From an uncultured bacterium (GTDB taxonomy: Bacteria; Bacillota_I; Bacilli_A; RF39; UBA660), in assembly GCA_949288625.1 (NCBI GenBank), contig CASEKZ010000027.1, positions 1-13,170 on the forward strand: a DNA stretch of 13,170 nt. Direction: 5' to 3'. The notes under the pieces were generated by a model that was not told the DNA's origin, ran no database searches, and saw nothing but the letters and a program-made list of their open reading frames with translations. A program made the position numbers and the translations under genes. Positions 4,687 through 12,780 of the stretch are shown piece by piece (position 1 is the first letter of the stretch; the number at the start of each line of letters is the position of its first letter).

Positions 4687-7252
4687 CCTTTTTTCTTTTA
4701 AAACTAAGTTTATCAGTATAAATATAATAGATAAATAAAACAACCAAAGAAACACTTGATACTATAAGACCTTCTTTTAACATTTTAGGATAAAACACAA
4801 GTTCAATATCATGAGTACCAGAAGGAACTTTAAATCCTAAGTATGAGTTAGCAACTTTAAATGTATCAACTTTTTTACCATCAACATATGCACTCCAACC
4901 CTCATCATAAGCAATCGTTGTAAAAGCAACCTGATTATCCTTAGCGCTAACACTTCCCGCAATATACGCATCACTATACTCTTCTACGTTTAAAAATCCG
5001 GTTTTTAAATTTTCATAAAAATGATTAAACGCTTCTTCGTTTATAGCATATGCATAAAACTTTAAACTTCCGTCCTCAGAGTCGTTAAAGTTTATTGTAA
5101 CATTAACTTCTCCTGCCTCTTTTTTACCAACGTTAACAATGTAATATTCATCCTGAGTTATTCCATAATAAGCACCATCAACCTCAAAACTATTTACTTT
5201 ATTTCCACCAACATATAAATATATATTTTGCTCTTTATCATTATTAATGGTTAACTCAAGAGCATTTTCACCATCATTTACTGAGTACAAGAACTCACCA
5301 TTAGAATCATTTGTAAAACGACTATCAACAATGCTACCACCACTTAATCTTACCACTTTTAACGGAGTAAAAACGCCTTCATCTGCAGTTGCGTACGAAA
5401 CGAAATTACTTTGGTTTAAAAACGGATTATATTCTTCAAGATGCCAATTTTTAATACCTTCATCCACCATGTACATAACAGATGACGGATATTTATATTC
5501 ATTTAAATTATAATAGTCGTTAGAATATACAAAAGAATAATAATCATCATCAACATAGTTACCCATCAAGTACTTTATGTTAAACATTGTGTTATAAATT
5601 GGGGTTTGTTCATACTGATAATAGTAACTATTAATGTTATTTCCCGCCATGCCCATCATTCTTTGAAATTTTGATACGTCTTCATAAGCCATTGATGAAA
5701 ACGCAGAAATACCTTTATAATCATACCAAGCACCATCATTAAGCGTTAAATAATTTGTTTTTTCCATGCGGTAAAAACCATTATCAACTTTTTTTGCACT
5801 GATAATCAAGTCTTGATATGGCTTTTTATCACTCATAAAATTTTCTATGTCATGCTCAATGTTCCAATTTACGTTTATAGAATAAATACACTCAAACGAT
5901 ACTATCCCAATTATCAAAAGACTAATTATCCACCTTGGCATGCTTTTAACAGATGATAAAAGATATATTAAATAATAACAAGCAATTAAAATCAAACATA
6001 TTATAATGCGGTCGTTACTTAAGTTATCAAAAGAAAGCTTAGAAGCTAACATTACGAATATAAAAGTAACCATAAAACAAATACTTACCATAAGTTTATT
6101 TGCATGTTTTATGTTAATAAGAGAATAGTACGCTATTACTATTAACGTAAAAACATATATAAAAGAATAACGCCAAGGTAAATCATTAGGAACATGAAAA
6201 GCGTGCCATATAAAATCAAAAGTATTAATGTTAAACGAAAAAAAGAAAAACAAAAGTGCTATGGCAGCTAATATTTTAGCTTTTATATTTATTTTTTTAT
6301 TAATGAATAAAAGTAGTATCAAGCAAATCGTAATAAGACCCGCATACACATTAGGAAGTGGTAAAATATCACTTGCAAACACCGTTTTATTAACGCTACT
6401 TATGTGGTTAAATAAATAATCAAGCAGCCCAAAATTGGTTTGTAGTGCTGGAAAACTATCGTTTGTGGCTGATATACTGCCAAGAGAATAAAAAAGTGGT
6501 AACAAAGCAAAAGAAACTAATCCCGCTGAAAGAAACGAAAAAAAGCCAAACATTAAAAACGTAGAGAAAACGTTTTTTAATTTGAAATTACCACGATACC
6601 AAAAATATCCCAAAAAATAAAGTACCGAAAAAATACATATCATGTATCCTATAAAATAGTTTGCAAATAACATAATCGCTAAAAAAATAGTATAAAAAAG
6701 TGGTTTTTTATAATCTACAATACGATTTATTCCAAACATTATTAATGGTAAGAACACCATGCCATCTAACCACATTATGTTCCAATAATAGGCGCAAAAA
6801 TACCCCGAAAGAGCATATAAAAGACCAAATACACATATAAAAACGCCGTCTTTTTTAAATGTTTTCTTAAGATAATAAGCCATTGTAAATGAAGCAAAAA
6901 CGGCTTTTAAAGCAATTATTATGGAAAATGCCATAACGATGTTTTCTTTTTTAAACAAAAACAACACCATGTTAAACGGACTTGATAAGTAGTTTAAGAA
7001 ATTTCTATAAAACGGAATACCACCGCCAGTGTTAAAAGAATAAAGAAGGTTCTCGCCATCTTTAACCCGATCATATAACTCATTTAATAAAGGTCCATAC
7101 TGATGATAAAAATCAACGTCAAGCATTGAATTATTCCCAAATGGTGCGATTTTATTAAAAGTATAAATAATTGATACAACTAAGGACGATATAAATAAAG
7201 TGATTAATAACCACTTGTTTTCCTTACAAAATTTAATAAGCTTATTTTTCAA
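4676..7252 (-). CDS. YfhO-family multi-spanning membrane protein
   Basis: This 858-residue protein has the YfhO family layout. It has an N-terminal membrane helix (about 13-31), then an extracytoplasmic loop with the family pattern (DVDFYHQYGPL near 45-55 and TGGGIPFYRNF near 75-85, followed by SPFN). About a dozen membrane helices run to about residue 470. A long outside region follows (about 475-820), ending in the typical EGWSAYVDGKKV and VPSGTHDIELVFYP motifs. A last membrane helix (about 826-846) and a basic tail close it. B. subtilis YfhO acts with CsbB in decorating lipoteichoic acid with sugars, and the family is thought to be GT-C-like glycosyltransferases; the substrate here is unknown. 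The start is a TTG (7250-7252), five bases after GGTGG (7258-7262); no other start keeps the first helix. Terminators stand on both sides, so it may be a single-gene unit, though no promoter is obvious. Confidence 0.9.
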   Translation of the reverse strand: MKNKLIKFCKENKWLLITLFISSLVVSIIYTFNKIAPFGNNSMLDVDFYHQYGPLLNELYDRVKDGENLLYSFNTGGGIPFYRNFLNYLSSPFNMVLFLFKKENIVMAFSIIIALKAVFASFTMAYYLKKTFKKDGVFICVFGLLYALSGYFCAYYWNIMWLDGMVFLPLIMFGINRIVDYKKPLFYTIFLAIMLFANYFIGYMICIFSVLYFLGYFWYRGNFKLKNVFSTFLMFGFFSFLSAGLVSFALLPLFYSLGSISATNDSFPALQTNFGLLDYLFNHISSVNKTVFASDILPLPNVYAGLITICLILLLFINKKINIKAKILAAIALLFFFFSFNINTFDFIWHAFHVPNDLPWRYSFIYVFTLIVIAYYSLINIKHANKLMVSICFMVTFIFVMLASKLSFDNLSNDRIIICLILIACYYLIYLLSSVKSMPRWIISLLIIGIVSFECIYSINVNWNIEHDIENFMSDKKPYQDLIISAKKVDNGFYRMEKTNYLTLNDGAWYDYKGISAFSSMAYEDVSKFQRMMGMAGNNINSYYYQYEQTPIYNTMFNIKYLMGNYVDDDYYSFVYSNDYYNLNEYKYPSSVMYMVDEGIKNWHLEEYNPFLNQSNFVSYATADEGVFTPLKVVRLSGGSIVDSRFTNDSNGEFLYSVNDGENALELTINNDKEQNIYLYVGGNKVNSFEVDGAYYGITQDEYYIVNVGKKEAGEVNVTINFNDSEDGSLKFYAYAINEEAFNHFYENLKTGFLNVEEYSDAYIAGSVSAKDNQVAFTTIAYDEGWSAYVDGKKVDTFKVANSYLGFKVPSGTHDIELVFYPKMLKEGLIVSSVSLVVLFIYYIYTDKLSFKRKKEKR

Positions 7253-7257
7253 CTATA

Positions 7258-7262
7258 CCACC
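7258..7262 (-). promoter_or_regulatory. Ribosome binding site for a TTG start
   Basis: GGTGG lies five bases before the TTG at 7250-7252. The nearby ATG at 7262-7264 is in another frame and stops at once, so TTG is the best start for the YfhO-family gene. Confidence 0.55.
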
Positions 7263-7275
7263 ATAAAAATAATAA

Positions 7276-7311
7276 CATAAAAAGATAAAAGGAACAATAA
7301 CTTTTTCCTTT
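7276..7311 (-). terminator. Probable terminator after the DUF421 gene
   Basis: On the minus strand AAAGGAA (7305-7311) and TTCCTTT (7288-7294) form a 7-bp stem with a 10-nt loop, followed by TATCTTTTT. The stem overlaps the stop codon. It is weaker than the other terminators here because of its larger loop and interrupted T run. Confidence 0.55.
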
Positions 7312-8047
7312 ACTCTAACACGTTTTTAATATCGTTAACATCATTTTTGTTGAAGATAACTAGCTTTTCATTAACATCAAGCGTAGCTAGCAAAATGTTC
7401 TTAAAGTCATTATACCCCTTAACCTTAAGCGTTTTCATAAGCCAAGTCTCATTTTTACCAACGTTTTTTAAGTTATTTTTCATCACTCGCCCATCAATTA
7501 TAACGTTAGCAACAAGTCCGTTTCTTGATGATTTTATGTTCATGTCTTTATTAGCAACTGGTAAATATTCTTCTTTAGGTAAAAAACTTATTTTACCATT
7601 AGCTTCCATTATTGCAAACTTTATTTCACTTACATCAAAGTAACCTTGTGATCTTGCGGTTTGTAAAAAATCATTCATATCTAATTTAATTTTCTTTAAG
7701 TTTTTTAATACAAAAGCTCCATCTTGAATAATAATTGTAGGTGTTCCCATAAAAAAACGTCTTAAAATAATACTTTTCATCGTTAAATAGGCAACTATCA
7801 CAGCTATAATGCCAAAAATAATAACCGCTATAAAACCATTTAAAACTTGATAATCCAAATTCATGGTCATTTCCGCCGCAAAATTACCAATCGAAATACT
7901 TATTACATAATCAAATAAACTAAGTTCAGAAACCTGTTTTTTACCTATCATTTTAGTAATTAAAAACAACGTTACTAAAGAAAAAACAGCCCTTTCTACT
8001 ACTATTAAAAGCTCGTTAAAATCTGTATTTAAAATATCATTTATCAA
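7310..8047 (-). CDS. DUF421/YetF-family membrane protein
   Basis: This 245-residue protein carries the family marks. After a first membrane helix (about 14-33) comes the GKKQVSELSLFDYVISISIG segment (35-54), where most family members have a GxR/KxxGELxxFD-type motif. Another membrane helix follows (about 70-90). The cytoplasmic part then begins with PTIIIQDG (103-110) and includes the helix-strand unit FLQTARSQGYFDVSEIKFAI, then NGKISFLPKEE. B. subtilis relatives (YetF and others) are in the spore inner membrane, and a related 2Duf protein raises spore heat resistance; the molecular role is unclear. The start is TTG 8045-8047, five bases after GGTGAG (8053-8058). No ATG occurs early enough to keep the first helix. 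A terminator precedes it, so it should have its own promoter, but only weak AT-rich candidates exist at 8060-8100. Confidence 0.9.
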   Translation of the reverse strand: MINDILNTDFNELLIVVERAVFSLVTLFLITKMIGKKQVSELSLFDYVISISIGNFAAEMTMNLDYQVLNGFIAVIIFGIIAVIVAYLTMKSIILRRFFMGTPTIIIQDGAFVLKNLKKIKLDMNDFLQTARSQGYFDVSEIKFAIMEANGKISFLPKEEYLPVANKDMNIKSSRNGLVANVIIDGRVMKNNLKNVGKNETWLMKTLKVKGYNDFKNILLATLDVNEKLVIFNKNDVNDIKNVLE

Positions 8048-8052
8048 AATTA

Positions 8053-8058
8053 CTCACC
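8053..8058 (-). promoter_or_regulatory. Ribosome binding site for a TTG start
   Basis: GGTGAG lies five bases before the TTG at 8045-8047. The ATG just upstream of it runs into TAA after two codons, which leaves TTG as the start of the DUF421 gene. Confidence 0.6.
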
Positions 8059-8092
8059 CATTAATATAATTAGTAATTAATAAAATAATATA

Positions 8093-8119
8093 CAAAAAAA
8101 AGAACTTATAACAAGTTCT
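8093..8119 (-). terminator. Terminator after the BIG2-domain gene
   Basis: A perfect 7-bp stem AGAACTT/AAGTTCT (8101-8107 with 8113-8119), a 5-nt loop and a run of T (8094-8100) on the minus strand form a good rho-independent terminator eight bases after the stop codon. Confidence 0.85.
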
Positions 8120-8126
8120 AAACATA

Positions 8127-9176
8127 TTAATTTAAAGAAGGTTTAGTTTCAATTACGCTACTTTTAGTTACCGTTTTAATTGAACTAGTACCATCAATAA
8201 CATATTCTACGTTAAAATACAAAACCCTAGTTACATCACTTTCCTCAAATAAAATGGTATCAGCTAAATTACTAGGAGCAAGGCCAACATAACTTCCGTT
8301 ACCTATCTTATAAGCTATTTTAGAAACAGTTGCGTTATTACACGTTATATCATACTTAGCACTATTTGACTTTACTTCTTTAATCGTAAGTGCGCAACTA
8401 CCATCTTTCTTTTCTGTTGTTTTAACACTTTTTAATTTCTTTGTTGAATATTTAGTAACCTTACTATTATTTGGATAATAAACAACCTTTAAAGTTATAT
8501 CTTCATTTAACTGTTCATTAGAAAACTCAATGATATCACTTAGTTTTTTAGTAGGTAATTTTTCATAATCATCATTGCCAACTTTGTATTGAACCTCTTT
8601 TACACTTGCATTATCACAACTTATTTGATATCTTACACCATTATTCGTTTTATCAAGTGAAGAAAACACGCATTTTCCAGATGCATCTTTAATTACTGAT
8701 ATGTTAAACGTTGCCGTTTTAAGTGATCCATCAACAGCGGATGCCTTAATTGTAGCATTACCTACCGAAATAGCGGTAACCTTACCATTTGCATCAACGG
8801 TTGCAACGTTTTCATCAGAGCTTTCGTATTTAATTTCTTTATTAGAAGCGTTAGCAGGAAGCACGGTTAAATATACCTTTCTTGCCGTACCTTCTTTTAA
8901 AGTAATATCCTTAATTACCGGGTTTAAATCGGTTATTAAAACGTTTTCATCTCTATTATTATTATTATTATTTGCCAAACCCAACAAATCAAAAGTATTA
9001 AACCCAAATAAAGTCCCATATCCAAAAACCAATAACAAAGTAACAGCAAAAAATGATAGTCCCGCGATAATCAATGATTTCTTTTTCGTTTTTTTATCCG
9101 CAAGTTTTGGTCTACCAACTTTTTTCTTTACGTTATCATCATCAAAACCTAAATATTCAATTATGTCTTTTTTCAT
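8127..9176 (-). CDS. Membrane-anchored BIG2 (Ig-like) protein with twin cysteine-pair repeats
   Basis: This 349-residue protein is built in four parts. Residues 1-33 form a charged cytoplasmic tail with an AT-hook-like VGRPK core (20-24) among lysines. A membrane helix spans about 34-53. A linker with six Asn in a row (69-74) follows. A BIG2 Ig-like domain covers about 83-161 (pattern LPANASNKEIKYESSDENVA, then VTAISVGNATIKA). The remainder is two copies of an unknown unit (about 167-251 and 259-343), each with two cysteines exactly 18 residues apart (C169/C187 and C261/C279), a KVGN/KIGN motif and an aromatic-rich end. The topology is single-pass with the C-terminus outside. Start ATG 9174-9176, seven bases after GGAG. 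It has its own promoter (9246-9274) and terminator. BIG2 domains are common in surface adhesins; the ligand and any link to the upstream Tad genes are unknown. Confidence 0.85.
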   Translation of the reverse strand: MKKDIIEYLGFDDDNVKKKVGRPKLADKKTKKKSLIIAGLSFFAVTLLLVFGYGTLFGFNTFDLLGLANNNNNNRDENVLITDLNPVIKDITLKEGTARKVYLTVLPANASNKEIKYESSDENVATVDANGKVTAISVGNATIKASAVDGSLKTATFNISVIKDASGKCVFSSLDKTNNGVRYQISCDNASVKEVQYKVGNDDYEKLPTKKLSDIIEFSNEQLNEDITLKVVYYPNNSKVTKYSTKKLKSVKTTEKKDGSCALTIKEVKSNSAKYDITCNNATVSKIAYKIGNGSYVGLAPSNLADTILFEESDVTRVLYFNVEYVIDGTSSIKTVTKSSVIETKPSLN

Positions 9177-9245
9177 GCTACCACTCCGATTATTACTATT
9201 ATCTATTTAAATCTTATCATTAAAAATATTCCCGGTAAATAAAAT

Positions 9246-9274
9246 TATATACTAAGTGTAAAGACATTTGACAA
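9246..9274 (-). promoter_or_regulatory. SigA-type promoter for the BIG2-domain gene
   Basis: On the minus strand TTGTCA (9269-9274) is 17 bases before TATATA (9246-9251), which runs on into TATATAAT. The start point would be near 9239, giving a leader of about 63 nt. The promoter lies at the downstream edge of the transposon remnant. Confidence 0.6.
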
Positions 9275-9299
9275 GGACATAAGCAAAATCAAAAATTTT

Positions 9300-9658
9300 A
9301 CTTATTAATCGTTACCGATTAATCATTCTTGCTTCATAGATTAAGTATTCTCACTTCTTTCACAAACTTAAATTCCGATGATCACCACCATACTTACATT
9401 TTTTTATTTTACTATGAATTCTTGATACTTTTATTTTAGTTTTATTATTATTTTAACTATCTTTTATCTGCTTTGATAATTTTCCTTGTATAATCTTTTT
9501 TCTTTTTTTTCTAATTCTTTTGCATTTTTATATTTTTTTACCATTTGATGTTACTACTATATCTTTAACTCCTAAATCTATTAGTGTTTACTTCTTTTTC
9601 TTCTATTAAAACACTTACATAATATTTCCCAGTTGATTTTTTTTGTTACGCATGCATT
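9300..9658 (-). pseudogene. Degenerate tnpB (IS200/IS605-type) remnant
   Basis: Pieces of a TnpB protein read on the minus strand in changing frames. First comes a stretch ending STGKYYVSVLIEEKEVNTN (about 9658-9580). Next is IDLGVKDIVVTSNG (9581-9540), which is the RuvC-I motif with the catalytic Asp codon at 9576-9578. Then come KNAKELEKKEKRLYKE and, after another shift, KTKIKVSRIHSKIK (about 9440-9400). The tail, CKYGGDHRNLSL and beyond, is only loosely like the zinc-finger end. At least three frameshifts and several stops break it. Full TnpB proteins have about 350-400 residues; the N-terminal half and the middle with RuvC-II are missing. TnpB is an RNA-guided nuclease of these elements; this copy cannot make one. 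No TnpA gene or clear element ends are seen. Confidence 0.75.
9304..9323. repeat. Perfect palindrome (8-bp stem, TTAC loop)
   Basis: ATTAATCG and CGATTAAT flank a 4-nt loop. It lies at the 3' side of the tnpB remnant. Elements of the IS200/IS605 group carry subterminal hairpins that their TnpA recognises, so it could be a leftover right-end hairpin, but there is no T run for a terminator and no proof of the link. Confidence 0.5.
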
Positions 9659-9689
9659 TATTATTTTTTTTAACATACTTTCCTAGTAT

Positions 9690-9720
9690 ATAAAAAATAG
9701 CAACATAAACGTGCTATTTT
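9690..9720 (-). terminator. Terminator of the Tad operon
   Basis: On the minus strand AAAATAGCA (9712-9720) pairs with TGCTATTTT (9694-9702) around a 9-nt loop, and the 3' arm runs into TTTTTT. It starts 9 bases after the tadC stop and marks the end of the pilus gene cluster. Confidence 0.75.
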
Positions 9721-9728
9721 ATCTTTTA

Positions 9729-10433
9729 CTATCCGATTAAAAATTCTACTAAAACCGGACCTAATACTATTAAAAGTATTAATGGAATGAAAAACAAAAC
9801 CGAAAAAATACTTATTTTATTTGGAATTTTATTTATCTGTTCTTTGATGTCCATAATTTGTTTATCCTTTAGAAAATCAAGCTGATTATACATTGTTTCA
9901 ATTATGCTGTTACCAAATAAATTAGATTGTTCCATGTTAAGGATTATGTTATTAATGGTTAAACTTGGTATTCTATAACTCATAAGTGATAGTGCCTCAG
10001 TTAGTGACTTACCAAAATTAACTTGCTTTAAAGTTTCCTTAAATTCGTCTGATATTTCAGAATTAATGTATCTACATGCCATTTTTATAGCGTTTTCTAG
10101 GTTTCTACCAGACTCTAACGCAAGCGTTAACACCTCAAAATAATAATATGCCTCGGCGTTTAGTTTTCTTTCCCTTTTCTTAAGCGGTCTATCAATCATT
10201 AAATAATTAACCAAAAAATACCAAAAGACAACGAATATTGGTGCTAAAATAGCTCCCATGTCAACAAACAAAAACGTAATTACAAAAAATAATATTGATG
10301 AGTAAAACCTGAAATTCATAAAGTACTCAGTGCTAAATTTTTTAGAAACACCAAACAAATTTATTCTAGCATCAACTTTCTTTATGTCTTTTTCACGATA
10401 AATGCGGTATATAAATGACTTTTTGTCTTTCAT
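9729..10433 (-). CDS. tadC: TadC-like type II/IV secretion platform protein
   Basis: This 234-residue protein has two neighbouring membrane helices (about 43-58 and 62-79), a cytoplasmic T2SSF/GspF domain (about 97-205) and a last hydrophobic segment (about 208-232). Motifs typical of TadC are visible: LTLALESGRNLENAI at the start of the domain and FGKSLTEAL in the middle, then NNIILNMEQSNLFGNSI. TadC works with TadB as the inner-membrane platform on which the ATPase drives pilus assembly. Start ATG 10431-10433, preceded by GAGG at eight bases. It follows tadB with a 2-nt gap and is the last gene before the terminator. The second of two GspF-type genes in this order is normally tadC. Confidence 0.88.
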   Translation of the reverse strand: MKDKKSFIYRIYREKDIKKVDARINLFGVSKKFSTEYFMNFRFYSSILFFVITFLFVDMGAILAPIFVVFWYFLVNYLMIDRPLKKRERKLNAEAYYYFEVLTLALESGRNLENAIKMACRYINSEISDEFKETLKQVNFGKSLTEALSLMSYRIPSLTINNIILNMEQSNLFGNSIIETMYNQLDFLKDKQIMDIKEQINKIPNKISIFSVLFFIPLILLIVLGPVLVEFLIG

Positions 10434-10435
10434 TT

Positions 10436-11428
10436 TTAAAACCTCACTTTCATGATTTTACTTACAACAAACGCGTATAAAGTATAAATAAGTATCATAA
10501 CACAAAGAAGTATGTTTCCCGTCGTTGTATTAATTAATGGTGCAAAATAACTTGGGTTTAACAAAGTAATAAATAACACGAACACAAACGGCATAAAAAG
10601 AAGTATTTTACTTATCATTGACGCACTAGAAGTTAAAGACTTCATCTCTTGTTTTAACTTTCTTTTGTTAAATAGCATTTTTTCAATTGATGAAAAAACC
10701 TTTATAATGTTCCCACCGGTTTTATTTAATATGCTAAGTGATGAGGTTATATAACTTACCTCTTCTGATTCAACTCTTTTACTAAACCTATCAAAAACCA
10801 CATCGAGCGATAATCCATAACTTATTTCCAGGTGCATTTTTTTAAATTCTTGTTTTATTGGCCCTTTTAGTTCATGAGATACTATTTCAATTGCCTGAAT
10901 CGTACTTCTACCAGATCTAAAAGCGTTGTTCATTATTATAATAGCATTTAATAGTTCCTGCTCAACTTGCCTTTTTTTAACGTAATCAGAAAACTTAAAA
11001 TATATATCGAGCAAGAAAAACCCAATTAATCCTGATGCTAATATATCTAATATACTTGGTATAACCCCTTCAATTATCCTTGCAAAAGAAATAATAAGAA
11101 TAAATAACAAACAAATAGTTAATTTATTACTTACAAAATCAATCGCTGCTATGTCTTTTTCATTATCATATGAGATGTATTTGTTATATTTTTGTGAGTA
11201 CTTAACCATAACCGAAGACTTTTTTAGCATTTTACTTATTTTACCCGTTAGTTTGTGATAATGATTATACAATAAATCAAAGATAGAAACCTCTTTTTTA
11301 CTAATTGACTCAATACCATACTTAGATATTCTACGCTCTATTTTAAGTGATTTATTATAAATAATTAAGTAAAATATAACAAACGCTAAAATAAGCATAA
11401 TCACGGTTTGAATAATAAACACGTTCAT
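10436..11428 (-). CDS. tadB: TadB-like type II/IV secretion platform protein
   Basis: This 330-residue protein has an N-terminal membrane helix (about 3-23), a basic cytoplasmic stretch, two helices near 103-117 and 122-143, a T2SSF domain (about 157-275) and two C-terminal helices (about 273-292 and 305-323). Within the domain LLNAIIIMNNAFRSGRSTIQ and GLSLDVVFDRFSKRV are typical of TadB. It forms the membrane platform with TadC. I place the start at ATG 11426-11428, eight bases after AGAAGG (11437-11442); a GTG three codons earlier (11435-11437) overlaps that site and is unlikely. It lies 17 bases after cpaF and 2 bases before tadC. Confidence 0.9.
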   Translation of the reverse strand: MNVFIIQTVIMLILAFVIFYLIIYNKSLKIERRISKYGIESISKKEVSIFDLLYNHYHKLTGKISKMLKKSSVMVKYSQKYNKYISYDNEKDIAAIDFVSNKLTICLLFILIISFARIIEGVIPSILDILASGLIGFFLLDIYFKFSDYVKKRQVEQELLNAIIIMNNAFRSGRSTIQAIEIVSHELKGPIKQEFKKMHLEISYGLSLDVVFDRFSKRVESEEVSYITSSLSILNKTGGNIIKVFSSIEKMLFNKRKLKQEMKSLTSSASMISKILLFMPFVFVLFITLLNPSYFAPLINTTTGNILLCVMILIYTLYAFVVSKIMKVRF

Positions 11429-11436
11429 GTAACACA

Positions 11437-11442
11437 CCTTCT
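11437..11442 (-). promoter_or_regulatory. Ribosome binding site fixing the tadB start
   Basis: AGAAGG lies eight bases before ATG 11426-11428 and overlaps the alternative GTG at 11435-11437. Confidence 0.75.
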
Positions 11443-11445
11443 TTT

Positions 11446-12780
11446 TTACTTTTTAAATTTAAATATATCTTCTAAATCAGTTATACCTTTGCTAATGATT
11501 TTTTTATAAACGTTTGGAATTCTCTTTTTCAAATCAAACGCACCATCAACCTCACCCGTTGAAGTCAATCCGGTCTGCTTAAATAAGAATATTTCTTTTA
11601 AATCAATTACGTCCCCATCAAAACCATCAACCTCACAAATACTAGTTACCTTCCTTCGTCCGTCAGATAACCTTGTGACGTTTATTACAAGGTCAATTGC
11701 GTTTTCTATGTATTCACGAATAGCTTTAATAGGAATGTCCATTCCTGCCATTAAAACCATTGTTTCCAAACGATTTAAGGCATCTATAGGACCATTAGCA
11801 TGCATAGTTGTAAGTGATCCATCATGACCGGTATTCATGGCTTGTAACATGTCGAAAGCTTCTTTACCACGAACCTCACCTACGATTATTCTATCAGGTC
11901 TCATACGAAGTGAATTAATAACTAAATCACGAATTGTTACCTCACCAGTACCTTCATAATTAACAAGTCTTGTTTCAAGACTAATAACGTGTGATTGCCT
12001 TAGTTTTAATTCTGCAGCATCCTCAATCGTTATGATACGCTCATGATCCCCAATAAAAGACGATAAAGCGTTTAAAAGCGTTGTTTTACCACTACCGGTA
12101 CCACCACATATGATTATATTTAACTTTGCCTTTATCGCAGCATCTAAAAACCTAGCCATGTAAGGAGTCATTGCACCAGTTCTTAAAAAATCATCGATTG
12201 TTTGCATATCTCGCCTAAACTTTCTTATCGTAACAACCGGCCCTTTTAGTGATAAAGGTGGAATTACTGCGTTTAACCTTGATCCGTCTTTTAATCTTGC
12301 ATCAACCATTGGATTAGCCGTATCAATTGTTCTTCCAAGCGGCTGGACTATTTTTTGAATGGTTCTTAATATGTGTTCATCATTAATAAATGATACAGAA
12401 TCATCCTTACTTATTTGACCATCTATTTCAACATAAATTTCATTTTTACCATTAACCATTATTTCAGTTATGTTAGGGTCTTCTAGTAATTCCGTTATTG
12501 GTCCATTACCATTTATTTCATTATCGATAAGGTTAAAGATGTGACTACGTTCCAAATTCGTTAAATCATATCCCAAAAGAGCTTTGTCAATTTCATCATT
12601 AATATATTCATGAAGCATCTTGTCATTTGGAATCTTATCATCGATTATATTAGAAATAATCGTGTTTCTTAAATTATCTAAAAGCGTTTTATCCTTAAAT
12701 ATGTCATAATCAGAAACTGGTTTAACAGCCGGCTTTTCTTCTTTTATATCAAATGCATCAAGTAACTTTTTCTTAGCCAT
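11446..12780 (-). CDS. cpaF: CpaF/TadA-type pilus assembly ATPase
   Basis: This 444-residue protein (445 if the ATG at 12781-12783 is used) is a full-length secretion ATPase of the CpaF/TadA branch. The N-terminal domain carries NGPITELLEDPNITEIMVNG (about 92-111). The RecA-like core has Walker A GGTGSGKTT (226-234), the Asp box ITIEDAAEL (250-258), Walker B RIIVGEVRG (297-305) and the His box GHDGSLTTMHAN (318-329). All key residues are present, so it should be active as a hexameric motor at the inner membrane, powering pilus building with TadB and TadC. Two ATG codons stand in a row. GGAGG (12788-12792) is seven bases from the second and four from the first, so I prefer the second. The stop of the preceding gene overlaps the start (TGATG), so the two are translationally coupled. 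Confidence 0.95.
   Translation of the reverse strand: MAKKKLLDAFDIKEEKPAVKPVSDYDIFKDKTLLDNLRNTIISNIIDDKIPNDKMLHEYINDEIDKALLGYDLTNLERSHIFNLIDNEINGNGPITELLEDPNITEIMVNGKNEIYVEIDGQISKDDSVSFINDEHILRTIQKIVQPLGRTIDTANPMVDARLKDGSRLNAVIPPLSLKGPVVTIRKFRRDMQTIDDFLRTGAMTPYMARFLDAAIKAKLNIIICGGTGSGKTTLLNALSSFIGDHERIITIEDAAELKLRQSHVISLETRLVNYEGTGEVTIRDLVINSLRMRPDRIIVGEVRGKEAFDMLQAMNTGHDGSLTTMHANGPIDALNRLETMVLMAGMDIPIKAIREYIENAIDLVINVTRLSDGRRKVTSICEVDGFDGDVIDLKEIFLFKQTGLTSTGEVDGAFDLKKRIPNVYKKIISKGITDLEDIFKFKK

Noticed and set aside
8701..9210. Plus-strand open frame of 169 codons
   Set aside because: It is antisense to the BIG2-domain gene, which has a ribosome binding site, domains and repeats. The plus-strand product is low-complexity and has no good start signal.
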